Of a DNA stretch of 64,000 nt, positions 7,744-16,800 are shown one piece after another. Under the pieces are notes generated by a model. It ran no database searches. It was not told where the DNA came from and saw nothing but the letters and a program-made list of their open reading frames with translations. The DNA comes from Chryseobacterium sp. BLS98. Its GTDB lineage: Bacteria > Bacteroidota > Bacteroidia > Flavobacteriales > Weeksellaceae. The position numbers were made by a program, and so were the translations under genes. The DNA is taken from the NCBI RefSeq assembly GCF_001045445.1, contig NZ_LFNF01000001.1, forward strand, positions 682,001 through 746,000, given 5' to 3'. The stretch's first letter is position 1. Each line of letters opens with the position of its first letter.

Positions 7744-8781
7744 ATGAAAAAGACAACCATTCTTTCTTTGGACGGGGGCGGAATAAGGGGGATTATCACC
7801 TGCATTATTCTCCGCTACATAGAAGAGCAGCTTCAGTATCATGATAATCCGGGGGCCAAACTCGGTGATTATTTTGACCTGGTTGCAGGAAGCAGTACAG
7901 GCGGACTGATTGCTTCTATTATTCTATGTCCCGATGAACACCGGAAAGCGAAATATTCTATCCAGAAGGGATTGGAATTATACGCTGAAAAGGGAGGCGA
8001 CATATTTCAGGTTTCTTTTTGGGAAAAACTCATCAATCCGTTTGGCTTGATTAATGAAAAAATTTCCCAGGAAGCTCTTGAAAAAAATTTGAATGACTTT
8101 TTTGGAAATTTAGAACTTAAAGAATTTATAAAACCATGCTTAATAACCAGTTATGATATAGAGAATAGAAGAGCAAAGATTTTTAATTCCTGGGAAGCTA
8201 ATCTAAGTACAGATAATTTTTATGTAAAAGACATCTGCAGGGCAACCTCAGCTGCTCCTACTTATTTCAGTCCTGTACAGATCAAATCGATGTACGGACA
8301 GATTTTCAGTCTTATCGACGGAGGTATGTTTGCTAATAATCCAGCTTTATGTGCCTATGCTGAAGCCAGAAAAATTCCTTTTGCAGAGGTATTAAAAAAC
8401 CATCAGAAAGCGAATCATCCGGGTGTGAACGATATGATCATCGTTTCTATCGGAACAGGAATTGAAGCCAGACCGTATTCTTTCAGAAAACTTCAAAAAT
8501 CAGGGAAAATAGGCTGGGTAAACCCAATTATTGATATATTGATGTCTGCCAATGCAGAAACCGTAGATTATCAGTTGGGGCAGATGTTTCAGACGTTGGG
8601 GCAGAGAAACCAGAAGAATTATTACCGTTTGAATCCTTCTTTAAAAAATGCATCTCCAGGTATGGACAATGTAAGAAGATCAAATATTGAAAATCTAATT
8701 CAGGCAGGACTGAGTTATATTGATGATAACCGGGAAATACTGAATCAGATTGTACAGAAACTGATTAAAAATAAAATATAA
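7744..8781 (+). CDS. Patatin-like phospholipase
   Basis: 345 residues. The patatin catalytic features are complete: the oxyanion-hole glycines in DGGGIRG (residues 10-16), the nucleophile Ser51 in GSSTGG, and the dyad Asp192 in LIDGGMFANNP. The conserved ATSAAPTYF segment precedes the Asp. It should hydrolyse acyl chains from membrane phospholipids. No signal peptide or TM is seen, so it acts from the cytoplasm. Patatins of this type serve as membrane-degrading effectors in some anti-phage systems (for example CapV in CBASS). No nucleotide cyclase, cap2 or cap3 gene is nearby, so a CBASS assignment is not supported. It carries its own promoter module and a structured leader. Confidence 0.9.
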   Translation: MKKTTILSLDGGGIRGIITCIILRYIEEQLQYHDNPGAKLGDYFDLVAGSSTGGLIASIILCPDEHRKAKYSIQKGLELYAEKGGDIFQVSFWEKLINPFGLINEKISQEALEKNLNDFFGNLELKEFIKPCLITSYDIENRRAKIFNSWEANLSTDNFYVKDICRATSAAPTYFSPVQIKSMYGQIFSLIDGGMFANNPALCAYAEARKIPFAEVLKNHQKANHPGVNDMIIVSIGTGIEARPYSFRKLQKSGKIGWVNPIIDILMSANAETVDYQLGQMFQTLGQRNQKNYYRLNPSLKNASPGMDNVRRSNIENLIQAGLSYIDDNREILNQIVQKLIKNKI

Positions 8782-8854
8782 GCTTTTTTACTTATAAAGG
8801 ACCCATATAAGCTAAATCGCTAATAGTTTAAAAAATGTAAAAGTTTTTAAAACA

Positions 8855-8888
8855 CGTCAAGTTTTGTCGTCTGCTCATACTACTTTTG
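8855..8888 (+). promoter_or_regulatory. Promoter module copy 4 (small acidic gene)
   Basis: Box CGTCAAGTTTTGTCG (8855-8869), identical to copy 1, then 11 bases and TACTTTTG (8881-8888). It is followed by a leader of about 125 bases resembling that of copy 5. Confidence 0.8.
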
Positions 8889-8936
8889 AAGTATAAACAA
8901 AGACACAAAAAAACAATCATAAAAACTTTAAAAAGC

Positions 8937-8981
8937 CTTTGAATTCAACATTTATTAATGCTGGACAGCCAGAAATATGTT
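8937..8981 (+). promoter_or_regulatory. Conserved leader element with short ORF (copy A)
   Basis: CCTTTGAAT (8937-8945) is followed by an ATG at 8958 that opens a frame starting MLDSQKYV. The same element, nearly base for base, occurs at 9280-9336, where the peptide is MPDSQNYV followed by a stop. It could be a translated leader or a conserved RNA element. Confidence 0.45.
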
Positions 8982-9013
8982 CAAAACATAACCTCAACCT
9001 TAAAACACAAAAT

Positions 9014-9184
9014 ATGCAAACACCAGATCACAATCCAGATATCCTTTTCGATGAAGATCTCTATACTATTGAGTGGAGCGATATCGAACATGCTGAGATG
9101 GACTACGAAAGCTATCTCAATGACATTGAAAATTTTTTCCGTGAAGATTTCGAGGCCGAAATTTCTGAAGAAAATATATACTAA
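9014..9184 (+). CDS. Small acidic protein, unrecognised
   Basis: 56 residues from the ATG at 9014. A TTG at 8939 would add 25 residues, but those overlap the leader element that is duplicated upstream of the next operon, so the ATG is preferred. The protein is very acidic (DILFDEDLYTIEW, EDFEAEISEEN) and rich in aromatic residues, with no Cys, no signal peptide and no membrane segment. An alternative frame from 8958 would give a basic 76-residue product that looks like a shadow. The gene has its own promoter module between the patatin and the cassette operon. An acidic protein this small could be an inhibitor or antitoxin of a neighbouring enzyme, but nothing in the sequence proves it. Confidence 0.5.
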   Translation: MQTPDHNPDILFDEDLYTIEWSDIEHAEMDYESYLNDIENFFREDFEAEISEENIY

Positions 9185-9197
9185 ATAAATTGTAACA

Positions 9198-9231
9198 CGA
9201 CGAGTTCTGACGCTGTCCGGAATTATCTTTG
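9198..9231 (+). promoter_or_regulatory. Promoter module copy 5 (cassette operon)
   Basis: Box CGACGAGTTCTGACG (9198-9212), 11 bases, then TATCTTTG (9224-9231). The first ATG of the operon is at 9484, so the leader is about 245 bases long. Confidence 0.8.
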
Positions 9232-9483
9232 AAACACCAAATCAAGACACCCGACAACATCCCATAACCTTCAAAAACACCTTTGAATCTATCATCTATC
9301 ATTCACAAAATGCCGGACAGCCAGAACTATGTCTAAAAACCTGTAAACAATATGAAAATGTAACCGTAAAGTGGAAATACGGTGTGCAACCACTAAAAAA
9401 TTAAGACTAAAACATGAAGAGATTCTACTAAAAAGACTCTTTAATCACAATCTATTAACTAATCAAAATCACACAATTCTATT
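9232..9483 (+). promoter_or_regulatory. Long 5' leader of the cassette operon
   Basis: About 250 untranslated bases. They contain leader element copy B (9280-9336, with the nine-codon ORF MPDSQNYV-stop at 9310-9336), a perfect six-base-pair hairpin ACCGTA/TACGGT (9363-9368 with 9378-9383), and a five-base-pair stem near 9417-9442. Nothing else is recognised. Confidence 0.5.
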
Positions 9484-10116
9484 ATGAAAACAAAACAAGA
9501 TTTAAAACTTTTATTCGAAAACGGAGACAAGCCTACACAGGAAGATTTCTGGGCTTTATTAGATTCTTACTGGCATAAGGATGAAAAAATTTCTGAAACC
9601 TCTATTGGTTCGGTAGAAAAGGTAATTCCTGTCATTACTGATGGAGTACTTGCAGGACATTCGATTTCAGTATCTATTCCTGAAAATATAAAAAAAATCA
9701 AACAAGTTGCTTTTCAATATTCAGGGATGAACTATCAAATTATCGAGGTTAATTTTAATGAGGGACTTGAGGAGATTGGACCAGGAGCATTTGGATCACA
9801 AAATATAAAAAAGATTAAGACCCCATCAACGTTAAAAGTTATTGGCTATGGTGCTTTTAATGGCCAAGCCAATCTTATAAATGGATCGGATTCCCTGGAA
9901 GAAATTATTCTTAATGAAGGCCTAATTACTATTGAAGCAACTGCATTTCAATGTTTCGGAGCAACTATTATTGAAGACTTATACATTCCCTCCACGGTAA
10001 CATCTGTCGGACAAAATGCCTTTGCCATTCCTTCACTAAAAACAGTTTCAGCTCCAGCCGGTCTGGATTTAAGTAATGCAGGAATCCCTGCTACAGCAAC
10101 AATCACCTATAGATAA
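9484..10116 (+). CDS. Cassette protein 1: FENGD-type N-terminus plus BspA-like leucine-rich repeats
   Basis: 210 residues. Residues 1-36 are the shared cassette (MKTKQDLKLLFENGD, then KPTQEDFWALLDSYWHKDEK), found at the start of four consecutive genes. I know this N-terminus from phage tail-fibre-like and large surface proteins of Flavobacteriia. The remainder is made of LRR_5/BspA-type repeats of about 23 residues (INEVNFNEGLEEIGPGAF-like; IILNEGLITIEATAF; LYIPSTVTSVGQNAF). It ends SAPAGLDLSNAGIPATATITYR, almost the same ending as the next gene. There is no signal peptide. It is first in a tightly spaced operon (7 bp to the next gene). BspA repeats usually mediate binding to proteins or surfaces. 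Confidence 0.75.
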   Translation: MKTKQDLKLLFENGDKPTQEDFWALLDSYWHKDEKISETSIGSVEKVIPVITDGVLAGHSISVSIPENIKKIKQVAFQYSGMNYQIIEVNFNEGLEEIGPGAFGSQNIKKIKTPSTLKVIGYGAFNGQANLINGSDSLEEIILNEGLITIEATAFQCFGATIIEDLYIPSTVTSVGQNAFAIPSLKTVSAPAGLDLSNAGIPATATITYR

Positions 10117-10190
10117 AAATAATATGAAAACAAAAGAAGAACTAAGACTTTTATTTGAGAACGGAGATAAGCCTACACAAGAAGACTTCC
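10096..10190 (+). repeat. Direct repeat unit A, cassette junction
   Basis: About 95 bases covering the last codons of cassette gene 1, the 7-bp spacer and the start of cassette gene 2. It is nearly identical to 10726-10820. Only scattered silent-looking changes separate the two. Confidence 0.75.
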
Positions 10191-10747
10191 AGAATTTGAT
10201 GGACTCTTATTGGCATAAGGATGAAAAAATTGCGAATAATTCGCTTAGTATGATAGTTAATGATGAATTTCTTTACTCTAATACTGACGTTACAGAAATA
10301 ATTGGAGTTGGGAAAACATTCATATTTCCTGAGGGTATAAAAATTATAGGAGGATTCATATATACTGGCGCTGCTAAAAATGTCATTATAAAAGTCACCT
10401 TTCCTAATACTTTGGAAAAAATAAAAGCTAGTGCTTTCATGCATCAGTTTTTAAAAGGAAGTCTAAGGATCCCTAGCTCATGTAAAGTCATTGAATCCGG
10501 AGCATTTTATGGTGCAAATTCTAATATAACAGAACTGATTTTGGAAGAAGGAATAGAGACTATCGGATCTACAGCTTTCCAATTCACCGGTAATAAAAAC
10601 GTATTTGATTTACATATTCCTAATTCTATACGATCTGTAGGACAGGATGCTTTTGCCATTTCCTCGCTTCTAACAGTTTCTGCTCCTGCGGGATTAGATC
10701 TAAGCATTTCCGGTATTCCTGCAACAGCAACAATCACCTATAGATAA
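10124..10747 (+). CDS. Cassette protein 2: FENGD-type N-terminus plus BspA-like leucine-rich repeats
   Basis: 207 residues from the ATG at 10124. An upstream frame to 10076 overlaps the previous gene and is rejected because the cassette begins exactly at 10124. The N-terminus MKTKEELRLLFENGD is identical to that of the next gene. Repeats of the BspA type follow (VTFPNTLEKIKASAF; LRIPSSCKVIESGAF; LILEEGIETIGSTAF; LHIPNSIRSVGQDAF), then the ending SAPAGLDLSISGIPATATITYR. The stretch from its last codons into the next gene's cassette repeats the corresponding DNA at 10096-10190 almost exactly, so genes 1-3 arose by tandem duplication. No signal peptide. A role as a recognition or fibre-tip protein is inferred. 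Confidence 0.72.
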   Translation: MKTKEELRLLFENGDKPTQEDFQNLMDSYWHKDEKIANNSLSMIVNDEFLYSNTDVTEIIGVGKTFIFPEGIKIIGGFIYTGAAKNVIIKVTFPNTLEKIKASAFMHQFLKGSLRIPSSCKVIESGAFYGANSNITELILEEGIETIGSTAFQFTGNKNVFDLHIPNSIRSVGQDAFAISSLLTVSAPAGLDLSISGIPATATITYR

Positions 10748-10820
10748 AAATAATATGAAAACAAAAGAAGAACTAAGACTTTTATTTGAGAATGGAGATA
10801 AGCCTACACAGGAAGATTTC
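10726..10820 (+). repeat. Direct repeat unit B, cassette junction
   Basis: Second copy of the junction repeat, covering the last codons of cassette gene 2, the 7-bp spacer and the start of cassette gene 3. Confidence 0.75.
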
Positions 10821-11513
10821 TGGGCTTTTATGGACTCTTATTGGCACAAAGACGAGAAAATTGATATGATAAAAGTCTCCGGACTTGAAAATGGAACCTA
10901 TACTGATATCTATGCAAAAACAGATGCAGAAGGGAATACTTCAATGGATTTTTATAATGAAAAAAGAGTATTTATACAATCCGGAACTTTAAGAATTCCT
11001 GATTATTTTACAAAGGGAACATTTATAACCGAATTAAAAATACCTGAAGGAGTTGTAAGCATTGGACAAAGTGCTTTCCACAGTTCTGGTTTAACTTCTC
11101 TTTTTATACCCGACAGTGTTGTTGAAATTAAGAGTCTGGCTTTTTCAGGTAATGTAATAAGCTCTCTGAGACTTTCCAAAAATGTCTCAAAAGTTGGATA
11201 CGGAGCGTTTTCGAACAACCAACTTTCAGAATTATATATTCCAACAACCCTTAAAATAATTGATCAGTCAACCTTCAGCAATAATAAACTTACATCTGTT
11301 GAAATTCCAAATGGTGTAAATGAAATTAAAAACTTTGCATTTGGCAGTAATCAACTTTCCTCCGTAACAATATCTAATAGTGTTCTCAATATTGAGGCAG
11401 GAGCTTTTTCAGGAAATAACCTGACTCAGGTGATACTTGGACCAAATACACAGTACAATATCAATTCTTTCGATCCGGAAGTTCAAATTATCGGAGGTAC
11501 ACTTATCAATTAA
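10755..11513 (+). CDS. Cassette protein 3: FENGD-type N-terminus plus BspA-like leucine-rich repeats
   Basis: 252 residues. The 36-residue cassette (MKTKEELRLLFENGD ... SYWHKDEKI) is followed by a short unique region (SGLENGTYTDIYAKTDAEG). About six regular 23-residue BspA-type repeats follow from residue 90 on, such as LKIPEGVVSIGQSAFHSSG, LFIPDSVVEIKSLAFSGN, LYIPTTLKIIDQSTFSNN and VEIPNGVNEIKNFAFGSN. The ending differs from genes 1 and 2. No signal peptide or membrane segment. It is 7 bp after gene 2 and 18 bp before gene 4. The repeats suggest a binding protein; the shared cassette suggests that all four are attached to, or exported by, the same partner (inference). Confidence 0.75.
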   Translation: MKTKEELRLLFENGDKPTQEDFWAFMDSYWHKDEKIDMIKVSGLENGTYTDIYAKTDAEGNTSMDFYNEKRVFIQSGTLRIPDYFTKGTFITELKIPEGVVSIGQSAFHSSGLTSLFIPDSVVEIKSLAFSGNVISSLRLSKNVSKVGYGAFSNNQLSELYIPTTLKIIDQSTFSNNKLTSVEIPNGVNEIKNFAFGSNQLSSVTISNSVLNIEAGAFSGNNLTQVILGPNTQYNINSFDPEVQIIGGTLIN

Positions 11514-11531
11514 AAATACTAAACAGACAAA

Positions 11532-13832
11532 ATGAAAACAAAACAAGAACTAAAAAAATATTTCGAAAACGGAGACATCCCAGTACAGGAAGAATTCTGG
11601 GAGTGGCAGGAATCCTACTGGCACAAGGATGAAAAAATTCCGGCAGATAAATTAAACTATGATTTCTCCCAAAAAGCAGATGCCAATGCATCCAATATAA
11701 ATCCGCAAAATGCCCAGCTTTGGAAAGATAAAATTGAAACCCAAACCTCAATTCAGAATCCACAACTGAATGGAAATATTTTAACAATATTTTATACAGG
11801 AGAAAATGGAGTTCAACAAAGTCAAAATGTTGATCTAAGTGGATTAGCAACCAACAATATAAGTATACAGAATGCCGAATATGATGCTTCCCAAAATATC
11901 ATTACGATTACTCAGAGCGACGGATCTTCATTTGCAATCAATCTTTCTGAATTTAGTATTGTCCCGGCCACAGATGTTGATGGAAGCGTTTCCTTAGTTC
12001 AGGAAGGTGTAGAAAAAGTGAAAATTCATAAAGTAGGTATTTCAGGCAGTTATAATGACCTTAGTGACAAACCGACTTTTGCCGGAAATGACACATTACA
12101 ATCTGTAACAGATAGGGGTAATTCGTCTACGAAAGCTATTGTTTTTAATGCCGATCAAGGCAGAGCCGGAGAATTGAACTTTAACAAAACTTCCTATTCT
12201 CATTATTTTGGAAACCACAGCAATAATGATTCAGCTTATTATACAGTTGCTATTGGATATAATACTTTATCGGCACTAACTACAGGCCAGTCAAATGTTG
12301 CTATAGGTTCTTACGCGTTGGAAGCAACTACAACAGGTACATTAAACACGGCTGTCGGGGTAAGTGCCGGACAAAAACTAACCACGGGCCAGTATAATGC
12401 CTATTTCGGCTGGGCTTCAGGGAGTAGCTGCACAACAGGTAACTCAAATACAATGCTTGGGGATGAAGCCGGAAACAGAACTACAACAGGCTATAAAAAT
12501 ACATTTGTAGGAATGGGTGCCGGTTATTTTAATACGACCGGAAACCTTAATACTCTAGTGGGCTGGAAAGCCAATAATCAATCCAATTTGGGTGATAGAA
12601 ACATTATGATTGGAGTTTCAGCCGGCTCAGGTGTTACAGGCAATAATAACGTTTTGATCGGTACAGGAGCAGGAATAAACGACGGAGGAATCGGGAATAA
12701 ATTAATTATCCATGGTAATCAAACATTAGCAGGATATTCAAATACTGCTGAAGGGAATTTTGGGAGTTTCCAGCAAGGTCAATTAAACAGAGCTTTAATC
12801 ACAGGTGATTTCGTAGAACGTTGGGTGAGAATGAATGCCGGATTTTTACAAATCGGATCACCTGCTTCAAACGCTGATGATATCACGATAACACCTACAG
12901 CAGGGATAACGGCAGCAAAACTGTACACTCCTGCAAGTAATAACGACTATGTTCAACGTGGCTGGGTATTCAACAATTACTATAACCAGACTCAAATTAA
13001 TTCACTATTGAGCAGGACTTATCGAGTCCAAGGGTCTGTTGCCAATTTTGGAGCCTTACCTGCAACAGGGCAAACGATAGGTGATGTATGGAATTTACTT
13101 GATACAGGTGAAAACTATGTTTGGGTTGACAACTTGAATAATACTGGTATTCCCGGCTGGGATAAACTCTCCGGAATGGTTGATGCTTCAGGATTTATAC
13201 CAAGAACAGGAACCGCTACTGGACAGCCAATCACTGGAGATCTTCACTTGAATGAAAGCGTTAGTTTTATTAATTACGTTAATCCTTCCTATAATTCCAG
13301 GTTCGCTCTGGAAGATGGCGGTTTTGGATTTACAGGTACAGGAGGGTCTGGATCAGATACCTTTTCCTTAATTGTTTCTCAGGCGATGGAGCTGAATTTC
13401 ACATCAAGTTTTCCTGATTCAAAAGGTATAACAAGTGAGGTTTATTATGGCAATAATTATGTTGACAACTCTTTTATTCAAAAGAAATATGCCGATAAAC
13501 AGCATTCTTATACCCGGGATGAAGAATTAACCGGTGGAAAGTGGATTAATGGCAAACCTGTCTACAAAAAAACTCTGTATTTAGACCAGATTCCGAGAAC
13601 CGGAGAGATCGATCTCAGAGCCGAATTCCCTGATCTTGAAACTATTATTTCCAACGAGATGTTCACAGAATGGTATGCTCTGGATACAGCATTTGCAGGC
13701 AACCAATGGCGAACAAAGATCTACATCACTGTAGAAAGAGACAAGGCTACAATCGAGTTATTAGGTGAACCGGATTATGATTATTCTGTCATTAACTCAT
13801 TTACTCTGACCCTTGAATACACAAAAAAATAA
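11532..13832 (+). CDS. Cassette protein 4: large fibre-like protein with YadA-head-type repeats
   Basis: 766 residues. The cassette (residues 1-36, MKTKQELKKYFENGD ... ESYWHKDEKI) is followed by a beta-rich linker. A run of 20-25 residue glycine/asparagine-rich repeats spans about residues 236-390: VAIGYNTLSALTTGQSNVAI, TAVGVSAGQKLTTGQYNAYF and MLGDEAGNRTTTGYKNTFVG. These match the left-handed parallel beta-roll of trimeric adhesin heads and some tail fibres. A mixed C-terminal half (residues 400-766) includes RTYRVQGSVANFGALPATGQ and ends in a compact beta domain. No signal peptide, no outer-membrane anchor and no chaperone gene follow, so it is not a classical autotransporter adhesin. It is probably a trimeric fibre. 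Confidence 0.75.
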   Translation: MKTKQELKKYFENGDIPVQEEFWEWQESYWHKDEKIPADKLNYDFSQKADANASNINPQNAQLWKDKIETQTSIQNPQLNGNILTIFYTGENGVQQSQNVDLSGLATNNISIQNAEYDASQNIITITQSDGSSFAINLSEFSIVPATDVDGSVSLVQEGVEKVKIHKVGISGSYNDLSDKPTFAGNDTLQSVTDRGNSSTKAIVFNADQGRAGELNFNKTSYSHYFGNHSNNDSAYYTVAIGYNTLSALTTGQSNVAIGSYALEATTTGTLNTAVGVSAGQKLTTGQYNAYFGWASGSSCTTGNSNTMLGDEAGNRTTTGYKNTFVGMGAGYFNTTGNLNTLVGWKANNQSNLGDRNIMIGVSAGSGVTGNNNVLIGTGAGINDGGIGNKLIIHGNQTLAGYSNTAEGNFGSFQQGQLNRALITGDFVERWVRMNAGFLQIGSPASNADDITITPTAGITAAKLYTPASNNDYVQRGWVFNNYYNQTQINSLLSRTYRVQGSVANFGALPATGQTIGDVWNLLDTGENYVWVDNLNNTGIPGWDKLSGMVDASGFIPRTGTATGQPITGDLHLNESVSFINYVNPSYNSRFALEDGGFGFTGTGGSGSDTFSLIVSQAMELNFTSSFPDSKGITSEVYYGNNYVDNSFIQKKYADKQHSYTRDEELTGGKWINGKPVYKKTLYLDQIPRTGEIDLRAEFPDLETIISNEMFTEWYALDTAFAGNQWRTKIYITVERDKATIELLGEPDYDYSVINSFTLTLEYTKK

Positions 13833-13854
13833 ATCATTAAACAAAATATTAAAA

Positions 13855-16800
13855 ATGGCAACAAACAACACACCTCCAAAAACCGCATTTACTGTAGGCG
13901 GATCACTAATAGGAGAAGGCATCATTAATTATAAAGAAACAAATAGTATGAATACGACAAATAATGCATCCCAGACACTTTTCAGATTTGTGAGTTTAAG
14001 AAACCCACAATTAACGGAAACTAAAGACAAAAATTTAGGATTCATCCACAGACCTAAAGGAGTAGCAGGGATTTTTGACACTGCAGTCGCCGGAAGATCT
14101 GCCAAAGTCACTAAATTAGGAGAAATGAAAAGGGCTGCCAGCGGATTTAGTAATGCAGGCTTCGAATCAGAAAAGAAAATTGAGGAAGGAGCATTTGGGG
14201 ATCTTCTTATTATCGGACGAAAACTTTCTAAAAAAGAAACATTAGATAGTAATGACTGGACTTACGTTACAGATTATTACAAAAACCTTATTAATGCCAA
14301 TAAAGAGCTTAATGCACAGGGAGTTCAAACATTCTCTCTACTTTGGAATAATTTCATTTACCTGATTGTTACTCAGGGAGACTTTTACATTAAAGAAGCA
14401 GTCAGCAATATTCTCATGGCCCTCCAGCTTGGTTTTGCGAATAACCAGGATCTCACCGACCCGGAAATCATCAAGGTCAATGGTGAAAAACCATTAGAAA
14501 AAGCAATGGATGCGAAAGTAATATTACCAACCTTATTATTTTCAGAGGATTATTCGGAAACATCTTCTTCAAGTTCCAAGGCATCCGAAAGTCCATCTGA
14601 GCCGGTTCTTGGAACAAGAACTACCCAGAGACTAGAAGCTGAAGCTAGAACTTCTTTGGCCGCAGACAGAGCAATCCGTAGGAAAGAAGCTTTGGACAAA
14701 CTGAATACTGAATTGGAAAAACTTCAGAAAAAATATCATAAATCCCGTTATCAAGCATATCAGGAAGCCTATTCAAGATATATGAATGAAAACAGGGAAC
14801 GTTTGGATATCTACGAAAGAAAACTGGCCGAAGTTGAAAGTAAAATCACTCCGGAAACTACAGAAGAAGAAAAAATACGTCTTTATGACACATTAAAGGA
14901 ATATGAAGTTCCTGCTTTTGAGTTTTCGTACCAGGATGAGATTAATTTAGAAGATTTGCAGGCAAAACTTTCTCCGGAATCTTTTGACCTTTTTGTAGAA
15001 CTTTTCTCTGAATTTGATGCTGAGAAAGTATCTAAAGTTTCAGCTGAAGAAAGAGTTCAGTTCCTTCCTGAAAACACTCTAATGATTGGAGATCAAACCA
15101 TTGTACTTGATGACTCAATACAAACTTATTCCGATGCATTAACAGGCGTACAGGATCATATTTCTTCAACAATGCAAAATGCGTTACAAAGCTCACCTCT
15201 TTCCCAGCAGCAGTATGTAAATCTAGGAGGTGCATCCATCCCTGTTTTACAAAATACGGCCAGAACGCCAATGGCATACAGCTTCCTTGCCCACAGCTCC
15301 TTCAGGCTTTCAGCAAGCAGAGGATTTGTTAATTTCTCTTTTGAGGTTGAAGATGCTTCATGGAGTGTAGCCAATGCTAAAATTATTGCCACGACAGATG
15401 TAGCAGGTGCTGTAGAAGAAAATTACAGCAATATCTATGTTGTAGATAACAAAATCACTTTACCGACAAGTTTAGTCGATAAGTTCAGAGACAGCTTAAC
15501 CTTCAAAATAGAAATTATTTTTGACAACGGAAGTATGGCATATGGAGATATTGGCCAACAATATACAAAAGGCGATCTTAGCCTCACCGGAATGCTTATT
15601 CTGAAACGCGCCATTGAAAATCCGGAAAACCCAGGCGAACCTGAACCGGTAGTTATCCAGAAACGTAAAAATTTCGGAATCAAAAGACTTGGAGTTGCAG
15701 ATTATCTGAAGGTAGTACAAAGCGTCCACGCTTACGTTCCGGGAGAAGTTTCCAATATTGAGAACGTGATGGCAAGTGAGTTGAGACATAAATCTTCTGT
15801 TTCAAGAGATTATTCTGAAATTACAGATACCACTTCCAAATCAGAGGAAACCGAGAAAATTTCAGATACTTCCAAGACTTCCAGAACAGATATGCAGACA
15901 GAAGTTGCCAAAGAGCTGGAAAAAGATCAAAGTATTACAGCCCATACAAGATACAGCTATGGAGCAGCTAAAACAGTCTTTGAAGTAGGTGCAGAATATG
16001 CCAATAATACAGCACAGCATGACAGTACAAGACAAGCCGTGATGAAATCCCAGGAGATTACAGAAAGAGCTATGGAAAGGGTTCTTACTAAAATTTCTGA
16101 AGAAAGGGTACAAAAAATCATCAAAGAATACACTGAAACCAACGTTCACGAATTCGATAACAGAGGAAAAGCTCTTACAACCAATGTACCACCACAGCAC
16201 ATCACAGGAGTTTACAGATGGGTTGATAAAAAGATGAAAAACCAGATTTACAACTATGGTAAACGTACTATGTTTGAATTTATGGTTCCTGAACCTTCAA
16301 GATTACACCGTCTGGCCCTTACCGTTGCCAAGGCTCAGGTGCTTACTGCTCCTGTAGATCCTAGAACAGCGCCGGAAAGAGCATGGACAATGCCGGATCC
16401 AAAATCCGCAACCATAGAGCAGATCCAGCACTGGGCACAGATTTACAATGTAGATTTGTCCGCACTTCCTGAAGTCAACAAAACAGTTTCAGATACAAGA
16501 TCAAGCGGTGGAGATACAGCCGTTTTAGATTATTCTGTTCCTGCAAACTATGCTTGTTATTCAATTGATGGTTCGGTACATTATGTGAGACAGTCAGGAT
16601 GGTTTAACAATGCCAGAGTTTCAGTATATCACCCAACTAATGGTAGTGAAATTTATTATAACAGTAATCCAGACGGACCAATTGGAGCTTCAGGCTTCTT
16701 ACTTGAAAACTCTGTGAAGCTTACCTATAGCGGAAAGAGACTGAATACAGTTACAATATCATTAAACCTGCGTTGTAAACTTTCAGATTCATTCTTACAG

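Noticed and set aside
7744-8781. CBASS or similar patatin-based defence locus
   Set aside because: No nucleotide cyclase, cap2/cap3 or sensor gene is adjacent.
8958-9188. 76-residue basic ORF overlapping the small acidic gene
   Set aside because: Its first codons are the conserved leader peptide, but the rest reads as a frame-shadow of the 56-residue acidic protein.
11532-13832. Trimeric autotransporter adhesin
   Set aside because: It has YadA-head-like repeats but no signal peptide and no C-terminal outer-membrane anchor.
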